The notes under the pieces are model-generated. The model saw nothing but the letters and a program-made list of their open reading frames with translations. It was not told the origin of the DNA and ran no database searches. DNA of 5,561 nucleotides from an uncultured Clostridia bacterium (GTDB lineage Bacteria; Bacillota; Clostridia; Monoglobales; Monoglobaceae). The stretch is taken from NCBI GenBank assembly GCA_945878965.1, contig CAMCUJ010000111.1, positions 1 through 5,561 of the forward strand, written 5' to 3'. Positions 1 to 5,561 of this stretch are shown in pieces; positions within the stretch are counted from its first letter, which is position 1; every line of letters begins with the position of its first letter. The position numbers and the translations under genes were made by a program.

Positions 1-752
1 AGGGACTGGATGAGGCAAGCGGAGTTGTTTTAAAAAGCGTTAAATACGGGGATAACGGCAGAATTAACACTATTCTTACACAGGAATTCGGCAAAATTTC
101 CGCCTCCGCAGCATCACTCAGAAATAATAAAAACGGACTTGTAGCATCTTCACAGCCGTTTTCATACTCTAAATTCATAATGTTTAAAAGCGACAGAGAG
201 AGCAGTATTTACAGAATTAACGAATGTGAGCTTATAAACAGCTTTGAAGAAATCCGTGAATCCTTTGAAAAGGTTGCTTATGCCTCGTATTTTGCGGATA
301 TTGCTATAAGATGCTCAAATGAAAATATGAGTGATGACGGACTGCTTAAGCTTTTGCTTAATACCCTATATCTTCTCAGCTGTGACAGATACAGCTGCAT
401 AAAGATTAAAACTGTATTTGAGATTAAAGCAATTTCAATTTTCGGTTATGCGCCAAATCTTAATGAATGTATAGTATGCCGAAAAACGGACAAACTCAAA
501 TATTTTTCGCTTTATGGTGGTATGGCAGTATGTGAGGACTGCGTTAAGAGTGTTTCTGACTGTATAGAAATAAATGATACAATTATAAAAATTATAAATT
601 ATATTGTTATGTCCGATATAAAAAAAATATTCTCATTTACTGCGTCTGATGAGATAATTTTATATTTAAGCAAAATAAGCGAATTGTTTATTGAGAAAAA
701 GCTGGAGCACAGCTTTAAAACGCTTGACTATCTGAAAAAAGTTGTTGAGTAA
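1..752 (+). CDS. recO: DNA repair protein RecO, 5' end cut by window edge
   Basis: RecO is a cytoplasmic recombination mediator that works with RecR to load RecA onto SSB-coated single-stranded DNA and helps strand annealing in the RecF pathway. The open frame runs in from the window edge (first full codon at base 3) to TAA at 750-752, giving 249 visible residues. The N-terminus reads SGVVLKSVKYGDNGRINTIL, then QEFGKISA and LVASSQPFSYSKF, which is the RecO OB-fold domain pattern (about residues 6-70). A helical domain follows. A four-cysteine zinc site, CIVC and CEDC (visible residues C156, C159, C177, C180), is typical of many RecO proteins. The family usually begins only a few residues before the G-V-V-L-K strand, and no start codon of the usual kind precedes it here, so only a handful of codons are missing. 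An ATG at 180 is in frame but would delete the OB fold, so it is not the start. Confidence 0.93.
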   Translation, partial: GLDEASGVVLKSVKYGDNGRINTILTQEFGKISASAASLRNNKNGLVASSQPFSYSKFIMFKSDRESSIYRINECELINSFEEIRESFEKVAYASYFADIAIRCSNENMSDDGLLKLLLNTLYLLSCDRYSCIKIKTVFEIKAISIFGYAPNLNECIVCRKTDKLKYFSLYGGMAVCEDCVKSVSDCIEINDTIIKIINYIVMSDIKKIFSFTASDEIILYLSKISELFIEKKLEHSFKTLDYLKKVVE

Positions 753-767
753 TATAATATTTCTGAG

Positions 768-772
768 AGGAG
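768..772 (+). promoter_or_regulatory. Ribosome binding site supporting a GTG start
   Basis: AGGAG lies 8 bases before GTG at 781, inside the purine-rich run GAGAGGAG. This spacing supports GTG as the start of the glycosyltransferase. The next in-frame ATG falls inside the first beta strand (after LLSVI) and would break the nucleotide-binding fold. The gap after recO is only 28 bases and shows no terminator, so co-transcription with recO is likely. Confidence 0.75.
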
Positions 773-780
773 AAATTTAA

Positions 781-1719
781 GTGGGAAAGCTTTTATCAGT
801 TATTATGCCGATATATAACGAAACGAGCATAGAAAAAAATACGCTCAGAGTAATGAATGTGCTTAATGAAAATTCAATTGATTATGAAATAATACTTATA
901 GATGATGGCTCTACAAACGGGGCATGGAATGAGATATCAGCGCTTGCCGAAAAAAATAAGTGTATTACTGCGGTTGCACTCAGCCGTAATTTCGGCAAGG
1001 AAAATGCACTGTGTGCCGGACTTGATATGGCTATAGGAGATTGTGCGGTTTGTATAGATTCCGATATGCAGTTTCCACCGGAGGTAATTCCAAAGATGTA
1101 CAAGCTTTGGCAGGAGGGATATGAGGTAGTTGAGGGCGTTAAAAATCAGCGTCAGAATGAAAAATTCGCGTATAGATTTTGTACTAACCTCTTTTACGGA
1201 ACTTTAAAGAAGTTTTCAAGAATTGATTTGAAGAATGCTTCGGATTTCAGACTGCTTGACCGTCTGGCAATAGATGCATGGAAGTCAATGCCCGAAAAAC
1301 AGACATTCTTCAGAGGAATGTCAAGTTGGGTAGGCTTTAAAAGAACTCAGATTTTGTTTGATGTAGCAGACAGAGAAGAGGGAAGTACAAAATGGTCACT
1401 CAGAAGTCTTGTCAGTCTTGCGATTAATGCTGTAACGTCATATACAACTTTTCCGCTTTATATATCCGTGTTCTGCGGTTTTATATTTCTGTTTTTTTCA
1501 CTTATAATGTTTATTCAGACTGTTTATATGAAATTATCGGGTCACGCACTTGAGGGATTTACGACTATAATCCTTTTGCAGTGTCTGATTGGTGCGATTT
1601 CAATGTTCAGTATGGGTATGATGGGAATTTATATAAAAAAGATTTATGAGGAGGTTAAGTGCAGACCAAGATATATTATAAGACGTGTTCTTAATAAGAA
1701 AACCGGTGATGATAAATAA
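781..1719 (+). CDS. Family 2 glycosyltransferase, DPM1/GtrB-like, membrane-anchored
   Basis: This is a GT2 (GT-A fold) enzyme of the type that moves a sugar from a nucleotide sugar to a polyprenyl-phosphate carrier on the inner face of the membrane. The start LLSVIMPIYNE is the first strand of the fold. The nucleotide-binding aspartates sit in IDDGST (D41, D42), and the metal-binding DxD is D93-S94-D95 in DSDMQFPPE. FRGMSSWVGF (R178, G179) and REEGSTKWSL are the acceptor-side motifs of this subgroup. Two hydrophobic segments follow (about residues 226-248 and 262-285), then a basic tail. The 312-residue length and two C-terminal membrane spans match GtrB/YkoT-type bactoprenol sugar transferases. 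The sugar and final product (lipid, wall polymer or protein glycan) cannot be told from this sequence, and no flippase or partner GtrA-like gene is visible. Catalytic residues look intact. Family assignment is firm; substrate is unknown. Confidence 0.88.
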   Translation: MGKLLSVIMPIYNETSIEKNTLRVMNVLNENSIDYEIILIDDGSTNGAWNEISALAEKNKCITAVALSRNFGKENALCAGLDMAIGDCAVCIDSDMQFPPEVIPKMYKLWQEGYEVVEGVKNQRQNEKFAYRFCTNLFYGTLKKFSRIDLKNASDFRLLDRLAIDAWKSMPEKQTFFRGMSSWVGFKRTQILFDVADREEGSTKWSLRSLVSLAINAVTSYTTFPLYISVFCGFIFLFFSLIMFIQTVYMKLSGHALEGFTTIILLQCLIGAISMFSMGMMGIYIKKIYEEVKCRPRYIIRRVLNKKTGDDK

Positions 1720-1760
1720 GGAAAAATTTATATGGTTAAAGTTCAAATTATTATATAACT

Positions 1761-1810
1761 AAATCAAGATGTCCCCCGTATCTTAGGCGGCGGGTTCCAC
1801 TTGATTTTTT
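1761..1810 (+). terminator. Possible terminator after the glycosyltransferase gene
   Basis: AAATCAAG (1761-1768) can pair with CTTGATTT (1800-1807), and the T run continues to 1810. Inside, CCCG (1775-1778) can pair with CGGG (1791-1794), giving a two-part stem. It starts 42 bases after the stop codon at 1717-1719, which is a suitable place to end transcription. The inner stem is imperfect and a competing hairpin AAGAT/ATCTT (1766-1770 with 1780-1784) uses the same bases. It could therefore be a terminator, an attenuator or part of a larger structured RNA. Confidence 0.5.
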
Positions 1811-1844
1811 CGGCGGGAGTACCTTTTTTTCACCGAAAACGTTG

Positions 1845-1868
1845 AATAACGGCGCTCTGCGCCTTATT
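1845..1868 (+). other. Strong hairpin upstream of the STAS-like gene
   Basis: AATAA (1845-1849) pairs with TTATT (1864-1868) and GGCGC (1851-1855) with GCGCC (1859-1863), leaving one bulged C (1850) and a TCT loop. The GC core stands out in very AT-rich DNA. It ends about 20 bases before the ribosome binding site of the gene at 1901 and no T run follows, so it is not a typical terminator. It may stabilise or regulate the leader, or be one arm of the larger GC-rich element at 1761-1868. Confidence 0.55.
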
Positions 1869-1900
1869 GAAAATTTAAATTATTATGTGAGGTGTTATTT

Positions 1901-2296
1901 ATGGCTTTAACAAATGGAGCACAAAAGGTTGAAACTATTCCGGGAAAGAGAGTTGTAAAGTCGGGTGCGGTTGGTTCTACAACAGTAGAAGAAGTAAAAT
2001 GGCTTACAGAGACATTATTATCTTTAACATCTTCGTGGCAGTCTTCGGGCTGGGCGTACATAGTGGATATAACAAAGATGGATCCTGTTACACCTGATAT
2101 AAGTGCAGAGCTTGTAAATTTGCATAAGGCATTCGGTCAGGCTAATTGTAAAGCTATGGCATTTGTTGATTATTGTTCGTTTGTTACGGCGGTACAGGCA
2201 AATCAGCATCAAAAACAGGCAGATAACGAAATTTTGCAGGCACATTTCAAAACAGATGAAGAAGCCCTTGCATGGATTGATACAATTTTAGATTAG
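1901..2296 (+). CDS. Small stand-alone protein, possibly STAS/SpoIIAA-like
   Basis: This encodes 131 soluble residues with no signal peptide or membrane segment. I chose ATG 1901 because GAGGTG (1889-1894) sits 6 bases before it. An in-frame GTG at 1892 would overlap that site. Visible layout: a strand around KRVVKSGAV, a helix TVEEVKWLTETLLSL, a hydrophobic strand WAYIVDITKM, a helix SAELVNLHKAF, a strand KAMAFVDYCSFV, a helix rich in Q and H (QANQHQKQADNEIL), then FKTDEEALAWIDTIL. The alternating alpha/beta order and the closing 'F.T.EEALAWI' resemble SpoIIAA-like (STAS/SEC14) small proteins, but this is pattern recognition and not a search result. The usual phosphorylated Ser of SpoIIAA-type antagonists (D-S-x-G after the central strand) is not evident; DITKMD is in its place. 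No anti-sigma kinase or sigma factor gene is beside it. It appears to be its own transcription unit, since hairpins lie on both sides. Real gene: confident. Family: tentative. Confidence 0.72.
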   Translation: MALTNGAQKVETIPGKRVVKSGAVGSTTVEEVKWLTETLLSLTSSWQSSGWAYIVDITKMDPVTPDISAELVNLHKAFGQANCKAMAFVDYCSFVTAVQANQHQKQADNEILQAHFKTDEEALAWIDTILD

Positions 2297-2322
2297 AATT
2301 ATAATATTAATTTTGCAATTTA

Positions 2323-2358
2323 AAGAACCAAGATGGAACAAATACCATCTTGGTTCTT
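2323..2358 (+). terminator. Hairpin terminator after the STAS-like gene
   Basis: A perfect 14-bp inverted repeat, AAGAACCAAGATGG (2323-2336) with its complement at 2345-2358, surrounds an 8-base loop (AACAAATA). It begins 26 bases after the stop codon. The 3' arm and following bases are U-rich (TTCTTGTTATTGATTT) but not an unbroken U run, so termination may be partial. It separates the STAS-like gene from the fructose operon. Confidence 0.75.
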
Positions 2359-2391
2359 GTTATTGATTTGAAGTTTTTTATATCAAATAAT

Positions 2392-2540
2392 TTTCAATCA
2401 TAATCACTCAGCTTTAATTTATACATCACTATATTTATTCACATTAATAACTTAAAACGATAAAATTCAATCACAAATAATCAAAATAGTGCAAAGTGCA
2501 CAAAATATAAATGATTATTTGTGATTAATTATGATTGAAA
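2392..2540. repeat. Outer inverted repeat flanking the fruK promoter region
   Basis: TTTCAATCATAAT (2392-2404) is the exact reverse complement of ATTATGATTGAAA (2528-2540). The 13-bp arms enclose 123 bases, and the right arm ends with the TTGAAA that forms the -35 box. A match this long is unlikely by chance even in AT-rich DNA. It could be a pair of operators for one regulator bridging by looping, or the ends of a small palindromic (MITE-like) element. I see no clear target-site duplication beside the arms. Confidence 0.7.
2469..2526. repeat. Inner inverted repeat upstream of fruK promoter
   Basis: AATCACAAATAATCA (2469-2483) and TGATTATTTGTGATT (2512-2526) are perfect 15-bp reverse complements. 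The 28-base centre holds a small GTGC/GCAC pairing (2489-2492 with 2498-2501). It is nested inside the outer repeat and ends 8 bases before the -35 box, so it lies upstream of the predicted transcription start and probably acts as DNA (binding site or cruciform) unless transcription reads in from upstream. Confidence 0.75.
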
Positions 2541-2550
2541 TTGATTGATT
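2532..2550 (+). promoter_or_regulatory. Candidate operator, TTGA repeats over the -35 box
   Basis: TTGA occurs at 2535-2538, 2541-2544 and 2545-2548. TGATTGAA (2532-2539) recurs in reverse orientation at 2466-2473 and 2393-2400. Short direct repeats overlapping a promoter are the kind of site used by DeoR-family sugar repressors such as FruR. Binding here would block RNA polymerase. The regulator is inferred and not seen in the window. Confidence 0.4.
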
Positions 2551-2563
2551 TTTATGCTATACT
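2535..2563 (+). promoter_or_regulatory. Sigma-A promoter of the fruK-fruA operon
   Basis: The -35 box TTGAAA (2535-2540) and -10 box TATACT (2558-2563) are separated by exactly 17 bases, and TATG precedes the -10 box. This predicts a start near 2570. It is the best promoter match in the gap and faces fruK. Confidence 0.8.
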
Positions 2564-2569
2564 ATGAAC

Positions 2570-2667
2570 ATAGAAAAGAGATGAATTAATAAGCAGTTGT
2601 AAAACAGGGTAGCATAATACTATATGTAAACGGCTGATGAAAATTTTTCAGGACAGGAGGGTAAAAA
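2570..2667 (+). other. Untranslated leader of fruK with possible half cre site
   Basis: About 98 bases separate the predicted start of transcription from the fruK ATG. The ribosome binding site AGGAGG (2655-2660) is 7 bases before the ATG. TGTAAACG at 2624-2631 matches the left half of a catabolite-responsive (CcpA) site, but the right half does not match. I see no strong hairpin or known riboswitch in the leader. Confidence 0.45.
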
Positions 2668-3582
2668 ATGATTTACACAGTAACATTCAATCCATCACTT
2701 GATTATATAGTGTCTGTTGAAAATTTCAGGCTTGGAATGACAAACAGAACTAAATCTGAGCTTCTTCTTCCGGGAGGTAAGGGTATTAATGTTTCAATAG
2801 TACTTAATAATCTTGGAATATCAAACACTGCTCTTGGATTTACTGCCGGATTTGTTGGCTGTGAAATTCAGAAACGAGTATCCGAAATGGGAATATGCTC
2901 AAGCTTTATTGAGGTTGAAAACGGAAATTCGAGAATAAACGTTAAACTTAAGGACATAGACGGCACTGAGATAAACGGAATGGGACCGAATATTACCGAA
3001 GATAATGTTAAAACTCTTATGAATAAGCTTGATAGGCTTTTGGAAAACGGTGATTTTCTTGTTCTTGCCGGAAGCATACCAAGCTGTATATCAGGCTCGA
3101 TATACAGGGATATTATGGAGATGCTTAAAAACAGAGGAGTTATGGTAGTGGTTGATGCAACCAAAGACCTTTTGTTAAATGTTTTGGAGCTTAAACCGTT
3201 TCTTATCAAGCCTAACATTCACGAGCTTGGCGAGATTTTCGGCAAGGAGCTTAAAACCCGTTTTGAAGCTATAGAGTATGCTAAAAAGCTTCGTGAAATG
3301 GGAGCTGAAAATGTAATGGTTTCAATGTCTAAGGATGGTGCAATTTTAATTTCTGAAAACGGAGATATATGTCAGGCGGCAGCACCGAGCGGTAAGCTTG
3401 TTAATGCCGTAGGCTCGGGTGATTCGATGGTTGCGGGATTCATTGCCGGCTGGATTGAAAACAATGATTATTCTACAGCGTTTAAGATGGGACTTGCGGC
3501 AGGAAGTGCAAGTGCATTTTCACAGCAGCTTGCTACAAAGGATGAGATATTAGATGTATATAAAAGAGCGTTTGGGTCGTAA
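2668..3582 (+). CDS. fruK: 1-phosphofructokinase
   Basis: This cytoplasmic kinase converts fructose-1-phosphate and ATP to fructose-1,6-bisphosphate, joining PTS-imported fructose to glycolysis. It is a 304-residue PfkB-family sugar kinase, the usual length. It opens with MIYTVTFNPSLDYIV, typical of the FruK/LacC branch. The first PfkB signature is PGGKGINVS (G36, G37, K38, G39, N41), which contacts the sugar. LAGSIP and VVDATK are family strands, KPNIHELGEIFG is the KPN-x-x-E motif, and the second signature is NAVGSGDSMVAGFIAG with catalytic base D252 and the anion hole in GSGD (249-252). Both key motifs are intact. Tagatose-6-phosphate kinase (LacC) looks similar, but the adjacent fructose-type EIIABC argues for FruK. 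It is the first gene of the operon, 43 bases before fruA with no terminator between. Confidence 0.95.
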   Translation: MIYTVTFNPSLDYIVSVENFRLGMTNRTKSELLLPGGKGINVSIVLNNLGISNTALGFTAGFVGCEIQKRVSEMGICSSFIEVENGNSRINVKLKDIDGTEINGMGPNITEDNVKTLMNKLDRLLENGDFLVLAGSIPSCISGSIYRDIMEMLKNRGVMVVVDATKDLLLNVLELKPFLIKPNIHELGEIFGKELKTRFEAIEYAKKLREMGAENVMVSMSKDGAILISENGDICQAAAPSGKLVNAVGSGDSMVAGFIAGWIENNDYSTAFKMGLAAGSASAFSQQLATKDEILDVYKRAFGS

Positions 3583-3625
3583 ACTAAAAAAATTAAATAT
3601 ATAAGATTAAAAGGAGGAAAAAATT

Positions 3626-5533
3626 ATGCGTATAACTGATTTAATTGACAAGAGAAGTATTGATTTAAATGCTGCTCCGAAATCAAAAACCGAGGCTCTT
3701 AATATGGCGATAGCCTTAATGGAGAAGAGCGGAAATCTTAACAATGCCGCAGAATACAGAAAAAAGGTATTTGCCCGTGAAGAAGAGGGTTCAACAGGAA
3801 TAGGCGAGGGAATAGCTATTCCGCACGGAAAGAGCGATGCTGTAAAGAAAGCCGGACTTTCGGCTATGGTGGTTAAAGGCGGTGTCGATTTTGATTCGCT
3901 TGACGGTGAGCCTGTAAGTCTTATTTTCCTTATTGCGGCACCGAATACTAAGGATAATGTTCATCTTGACGTGCTAAGCAAGCTTTCGGTATTGATGATG
4001 GATGAGGAATTTTCAAACGGTTTAAGAAATGCAAAGAGTGTTGAAGAATTTATATCAATAATAGATAAGGCAGATTCAGAAAAAGAAGGAATAGTCAGCA
4101 GTGAAATTAAGAATAATAACATCAGTGATATAAAGATACTTGCGGTTACATCTTGTCCTACGGGAATTGCACATACTTATATGGCGGCAGAGGGTCTTAC
4201 AAAGGCGGCAGCGGCAAGGAATGCTTCAATCAAGGTTGAAACAAGAGGCTCAAGCGGTGTTAAGAATGTTTTGACCGACAAGGAAATAGCTGAGGCAAGC
4301 TGTATAATTGTTGCGGCGGATGCTAAAGTTCCGATGGACAGATTTGACGGTAAAAAGGTTATACAGTGTCAGGTGTCGGACGGAATAAACAAGGCAGAAT
4401 CTCTTATAGACCGTGCAATATCCGGTAATGCTTCGGTTTATAAGGCTAAAAGCGGAGAAAAAGAAAAAAACAATACGGCAAAGAATTCGGATTCTGTAGG
4501 ACACAGAATATATACTCAGCTTATGAACGGTGTATCGCATATGTTACCGTTTGTTGTAGGCGGAGGTATATTGATTGCGATAGCGTTTTTAATTGACGGA
4601 CTTGCTGTTGATATGAATTCCATTTCGGAGGAAATGAGAGCAAACTTCGGTACAATCACACCGGCAGCGGCATTGTTTAAGAGTATAGGCGGAGCGGCGT
4701 TTGGATTTATGTTGCCTATCCTTGCGGGATATATAGCAATGGCGATTGCGGATCGTCCGGGTCTTGCTGTAGGTTTTGTAGGCGGTTGTCTTGCGGCAAA
4801 CGGAAGTTCGGGATTTTTGGGAGCAATTGCGGCAGGCTTTATTGCGGGATATTTAATTTTATTCCTAAGAAAAATATTCGATAAGCTTCCAAGCTCAATT
4901 GAGAGAATTTCACCGGTACTTCTTTATCCGCTTTTTGGAATCTTACTTATAGGTCTTATTATGAATTATGTGATTGAGCCTCCTGTAGGCTGGCTTAATA
5001 CAATGCTTAACACAGGTCTTAACAGTATGGGTTCTGCAAGCCGTATACTTCTTGGAGTAATAGTCGGAGGAATGATGGCTATAGATATGGGCGGACCTTT
5101 CAACAAAGCGGCATATATCTTTGGAACAGCGTCCATTGCTGAAGGAAATTACGATATAATGGCAGCGGTTATGATTGGCGGTATGGTACCTCCGTGTGCA
5201 ATAGCTTTATCGACGCTATTATTTAAGAACAAGTTCACAGAGGAAGAGAGAAAGTCGGGTCCTACAAACTTTATAATGGGTCTTGCGTTTATAACTGAGG
5301 GTGCAATACCGTTTGCGGCATCTGACCCTAGGAGGGTTCTTCCGACTTGTATACTCGGATCGGCTATAGCCGGAGGACTTTCAATGGCGTTTAACTGTAC
5401 ACTTATGGCACCTCACGGCGGAATTTTCGTAGTTCCGGTTATGGGAAATGCTCTTATGTATCTTCTTGCACTTGTTATAGGAACGGTTGTAACGGCAATT
5501 ACGCTTGGATTATGGAAGAAGAAAGTTTCATAG
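3626..5533 (+). CDS. fruA: PTS fructose transporter subunit EIIABC
   Basis: This membrane transporter takes up fructose while phosphorylating it to fructose-1-phosphate. Phosphate passes from HPr to the IIA histidine, then the IIB cysteine, then the sugar. Its 635 residues carry three domains in A-B-C order. IIA (about 1-148) has the phospho-histidine H67 in GIAIPHGKSD. A charged linker follows. IIB (about 168-265) has the phospho-cysteine C177 in AVTSCPTGIAHTYMAAEGL, the fructose-type IIB signature. A polar linker (about 268-291) leads to IIC (about 293-635), with several membrane segments and the conserved GGPFNKAAY (G490-N493-K494) and ITEGAIPF (E558) motifs of the fructose IIC family. All catalytic residues are present and the length fits intact EIIABC proteins. 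ATG 3626 is preceded by AAGGAGG (3611-3617) at 8 bases. It has no fused HPr (FPr) domain, so it needs a separate HPr. Confidence 0.95.
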   Translation: MRITDLIDKRSIDLNAAPKSKTEALNMAIALMEKSGNLNNAAEYRKKVFAREEEGSTGIGEGIAIPHGKSDAVKKAGLSAMVVKGGVDFDSLDGEPVSLIFLIAAPNTKDNVHLDVLSKLSVLMMDEEFSNGLRNAKSVEEFISIIDKADSEKEGIVSSEIKNNNISDIKILAVTSCPTGIAHTYMAAEGLTKAAAARNASIKVETRGSSGVKNVLTDKEIAEASCIIVAADAKVPMDRFDGKKVIQCQVSDGINKAESLIDRAISGNASVYKAKSGEKEKNNTAKNSDSVGHRIYTQLMNGVSHMLPFVVGGGILIAIAFLIDGLAVDMNSISEEMRANFGTITPAAALFKSIGGAAFGFMLPILAGYIAMAIADRPGLAVGFVGGCLAANGSSGFLGAIAAGFIAGYLILFLRKIFDKLPSSIERISPVLLYPLFGILLIGLIMNYVIEPPVGWLNTMLNTGLNSMGSASRILLGVIVGGMMAIDMGGPFNKAAYIFGTASIAEGNYDIMAAVMIGGMVPPCAIALSTLLFKNKFTEEERKSGPTNFIMGLAFITEGAIPFAASDPRRVLPTCILGSAIAGGLSMAFNCTLMAPHGGIFVVPVMGNALMYLLALVIGTVVTAITLGLWKKKVS

Positions 5534-5546
5534 TTGATTGGCTTAT

Positions 5547-5553
5547 GGGGAGG
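5547..5553 (+). promoter_or_regulatory. Ribosome binding site of a gene beyond the window
   Basis: GGGGAGG lies 14 bases after the fruA stop and is followed by AAAAAACA to the window end, where a start codon would be expected next. A third gene in the fructose operon is therefore likely. In many Firmicutes that position holds HPr (ptsH), but no coding sequence is visible here to confirm it. Confidence 0.6.
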
Positions 5554-5561
5554 AAAAAACA

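Noticed and set aside
882..1103. Reverse-strand open frame of 73 codons inside the glycosyltransferase gene
   Set aside because: It lies opposite the conserved GT2 motifs, has no plausible ribosome binding site or known domain, and is a shadow of the real gene.
1833..1848. cre-like sequence CGAAAACGTT
   Set aside because: It misses the leading T and the closing CA of the CcpA consensus and lies inside the GC-rich element, so the match is likely chance.
1842..1870. Possible promoter TTGAAT with TATTGA for the STAS-like gene
   Set aside because: The -10 match is poor (three of six) and the spacer is the strong hairpin. The true promoter of this gene could not be identified.
1864..2245. Two reverse-strand open frames opposite the STAS-like gene
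   Set aside because: Both overlap a forward gene that has a good ribosome binding site and a sensible alpha/beta pattern. Their translations are low-complexity or Cys/Arg-rich and look like no protein family.
2366..2388. Six-bp inverted repeat ATTTGA / TCAAAT after the terminator
   Set aside because: Arms this short are expected by chance in such AT-rich sequence.
2392..2540. CRISPR array
   Set aside because: The repeats are inverted, not regularly spaced direct repeats, and no cas genes are present.
2597..2626. Second possible fruK promoter, TTGTAA with TATATG
   Set aside because: Both boxes are weak and the spacer is 18 bases. The promoter at 2535-2563 is far better.
2868..3218. Reverse-strand open frame of 116 codons inside fruK
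   Set aside because: It is antisense to well-conserved PfkB coding sequence and its translation is Ser/Ile/Leu-rich shadow sequence.
4250..4540. Reverse-strand open frame of 96 codons inside fruA
   Set aside because: It is antisense to the IIB domain and linker, and shows no domain or start signal.

Overview
The window looks like chromosomal DNA of a low-GC, Gram-positive-type bacterium, most likely a Clostridia member (Lachnospiraceae or Oscillospiraceae-like gut anaerobe). This rests on the AT-rich sequence, strong purine-rich Shine-Dalgarno sites (AGGAGG type) before every gene, a RecO with a CxxC...CxxC zinc site, and a fruK-fruA operon feeding a fused EIIABC fructose PTS protein. The species cannot be fixed from sequence alone. 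Every recognised gene is on the + strand.

Layout. Bases 1-752 hold the DNA-repair gene recO, missing only its first few codons. After a 28-base gap comes a GTG-started family 2 glycosyltransferase with two C-terminal membrane segments (781-1719). A 181-base gap (1720-1900) carries a compact GC-rich patch with two or three potential RNA hairpins, one followed by a T run. Next is a small stand-alone gene (1901-2296) for a 131-residue protein that I tentatively place near the STAS/SpoIIAA-like fold. It is followed by a perfect 14-bp hairpin, probably a terminator.

The 371-base gap 2297-2667 has no gene. It holds that terminator, an AT-rich stretch with two nested perfect inverted repeats (13 bp and 15 bp arms), a textbook sigma-A promoter (TTGAAA, 17-base spacer, TATACT), and a leader of roughly 98 bases. 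The outer repeat ends exactly on the -35 box. The promoter drives fruK (2668-3582) and fruA (3626-5533). The window ends on a good ribosome binding site for a further gene, plausibly HPr (ptsH) by analogy with other Firmicutes, but none of that gene is visible.

Function. FruA imports fructose and phosphorylates it to fructose-1-phosphate, and FruK phosphorylates this to fructose-1,6-bisphosphate for glycolysis. No FruR-type (DeoR family) regulator lies immediately before fruK, although one is common in such operons. The repeats at the promoter suggest control by a regulator encoded elsewhere. RecO and the glycosyltransferase show no functional link to the fructose genes.

I see no CRISPR array, transposase, tRNA, rRNA or toxin-antitoxin pair. 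Nothing here convincingly shows an undescribed system. The least explained parts are the GC-rich element before the STAS-like gene, that gene itself, and the nested repeats before fruK.
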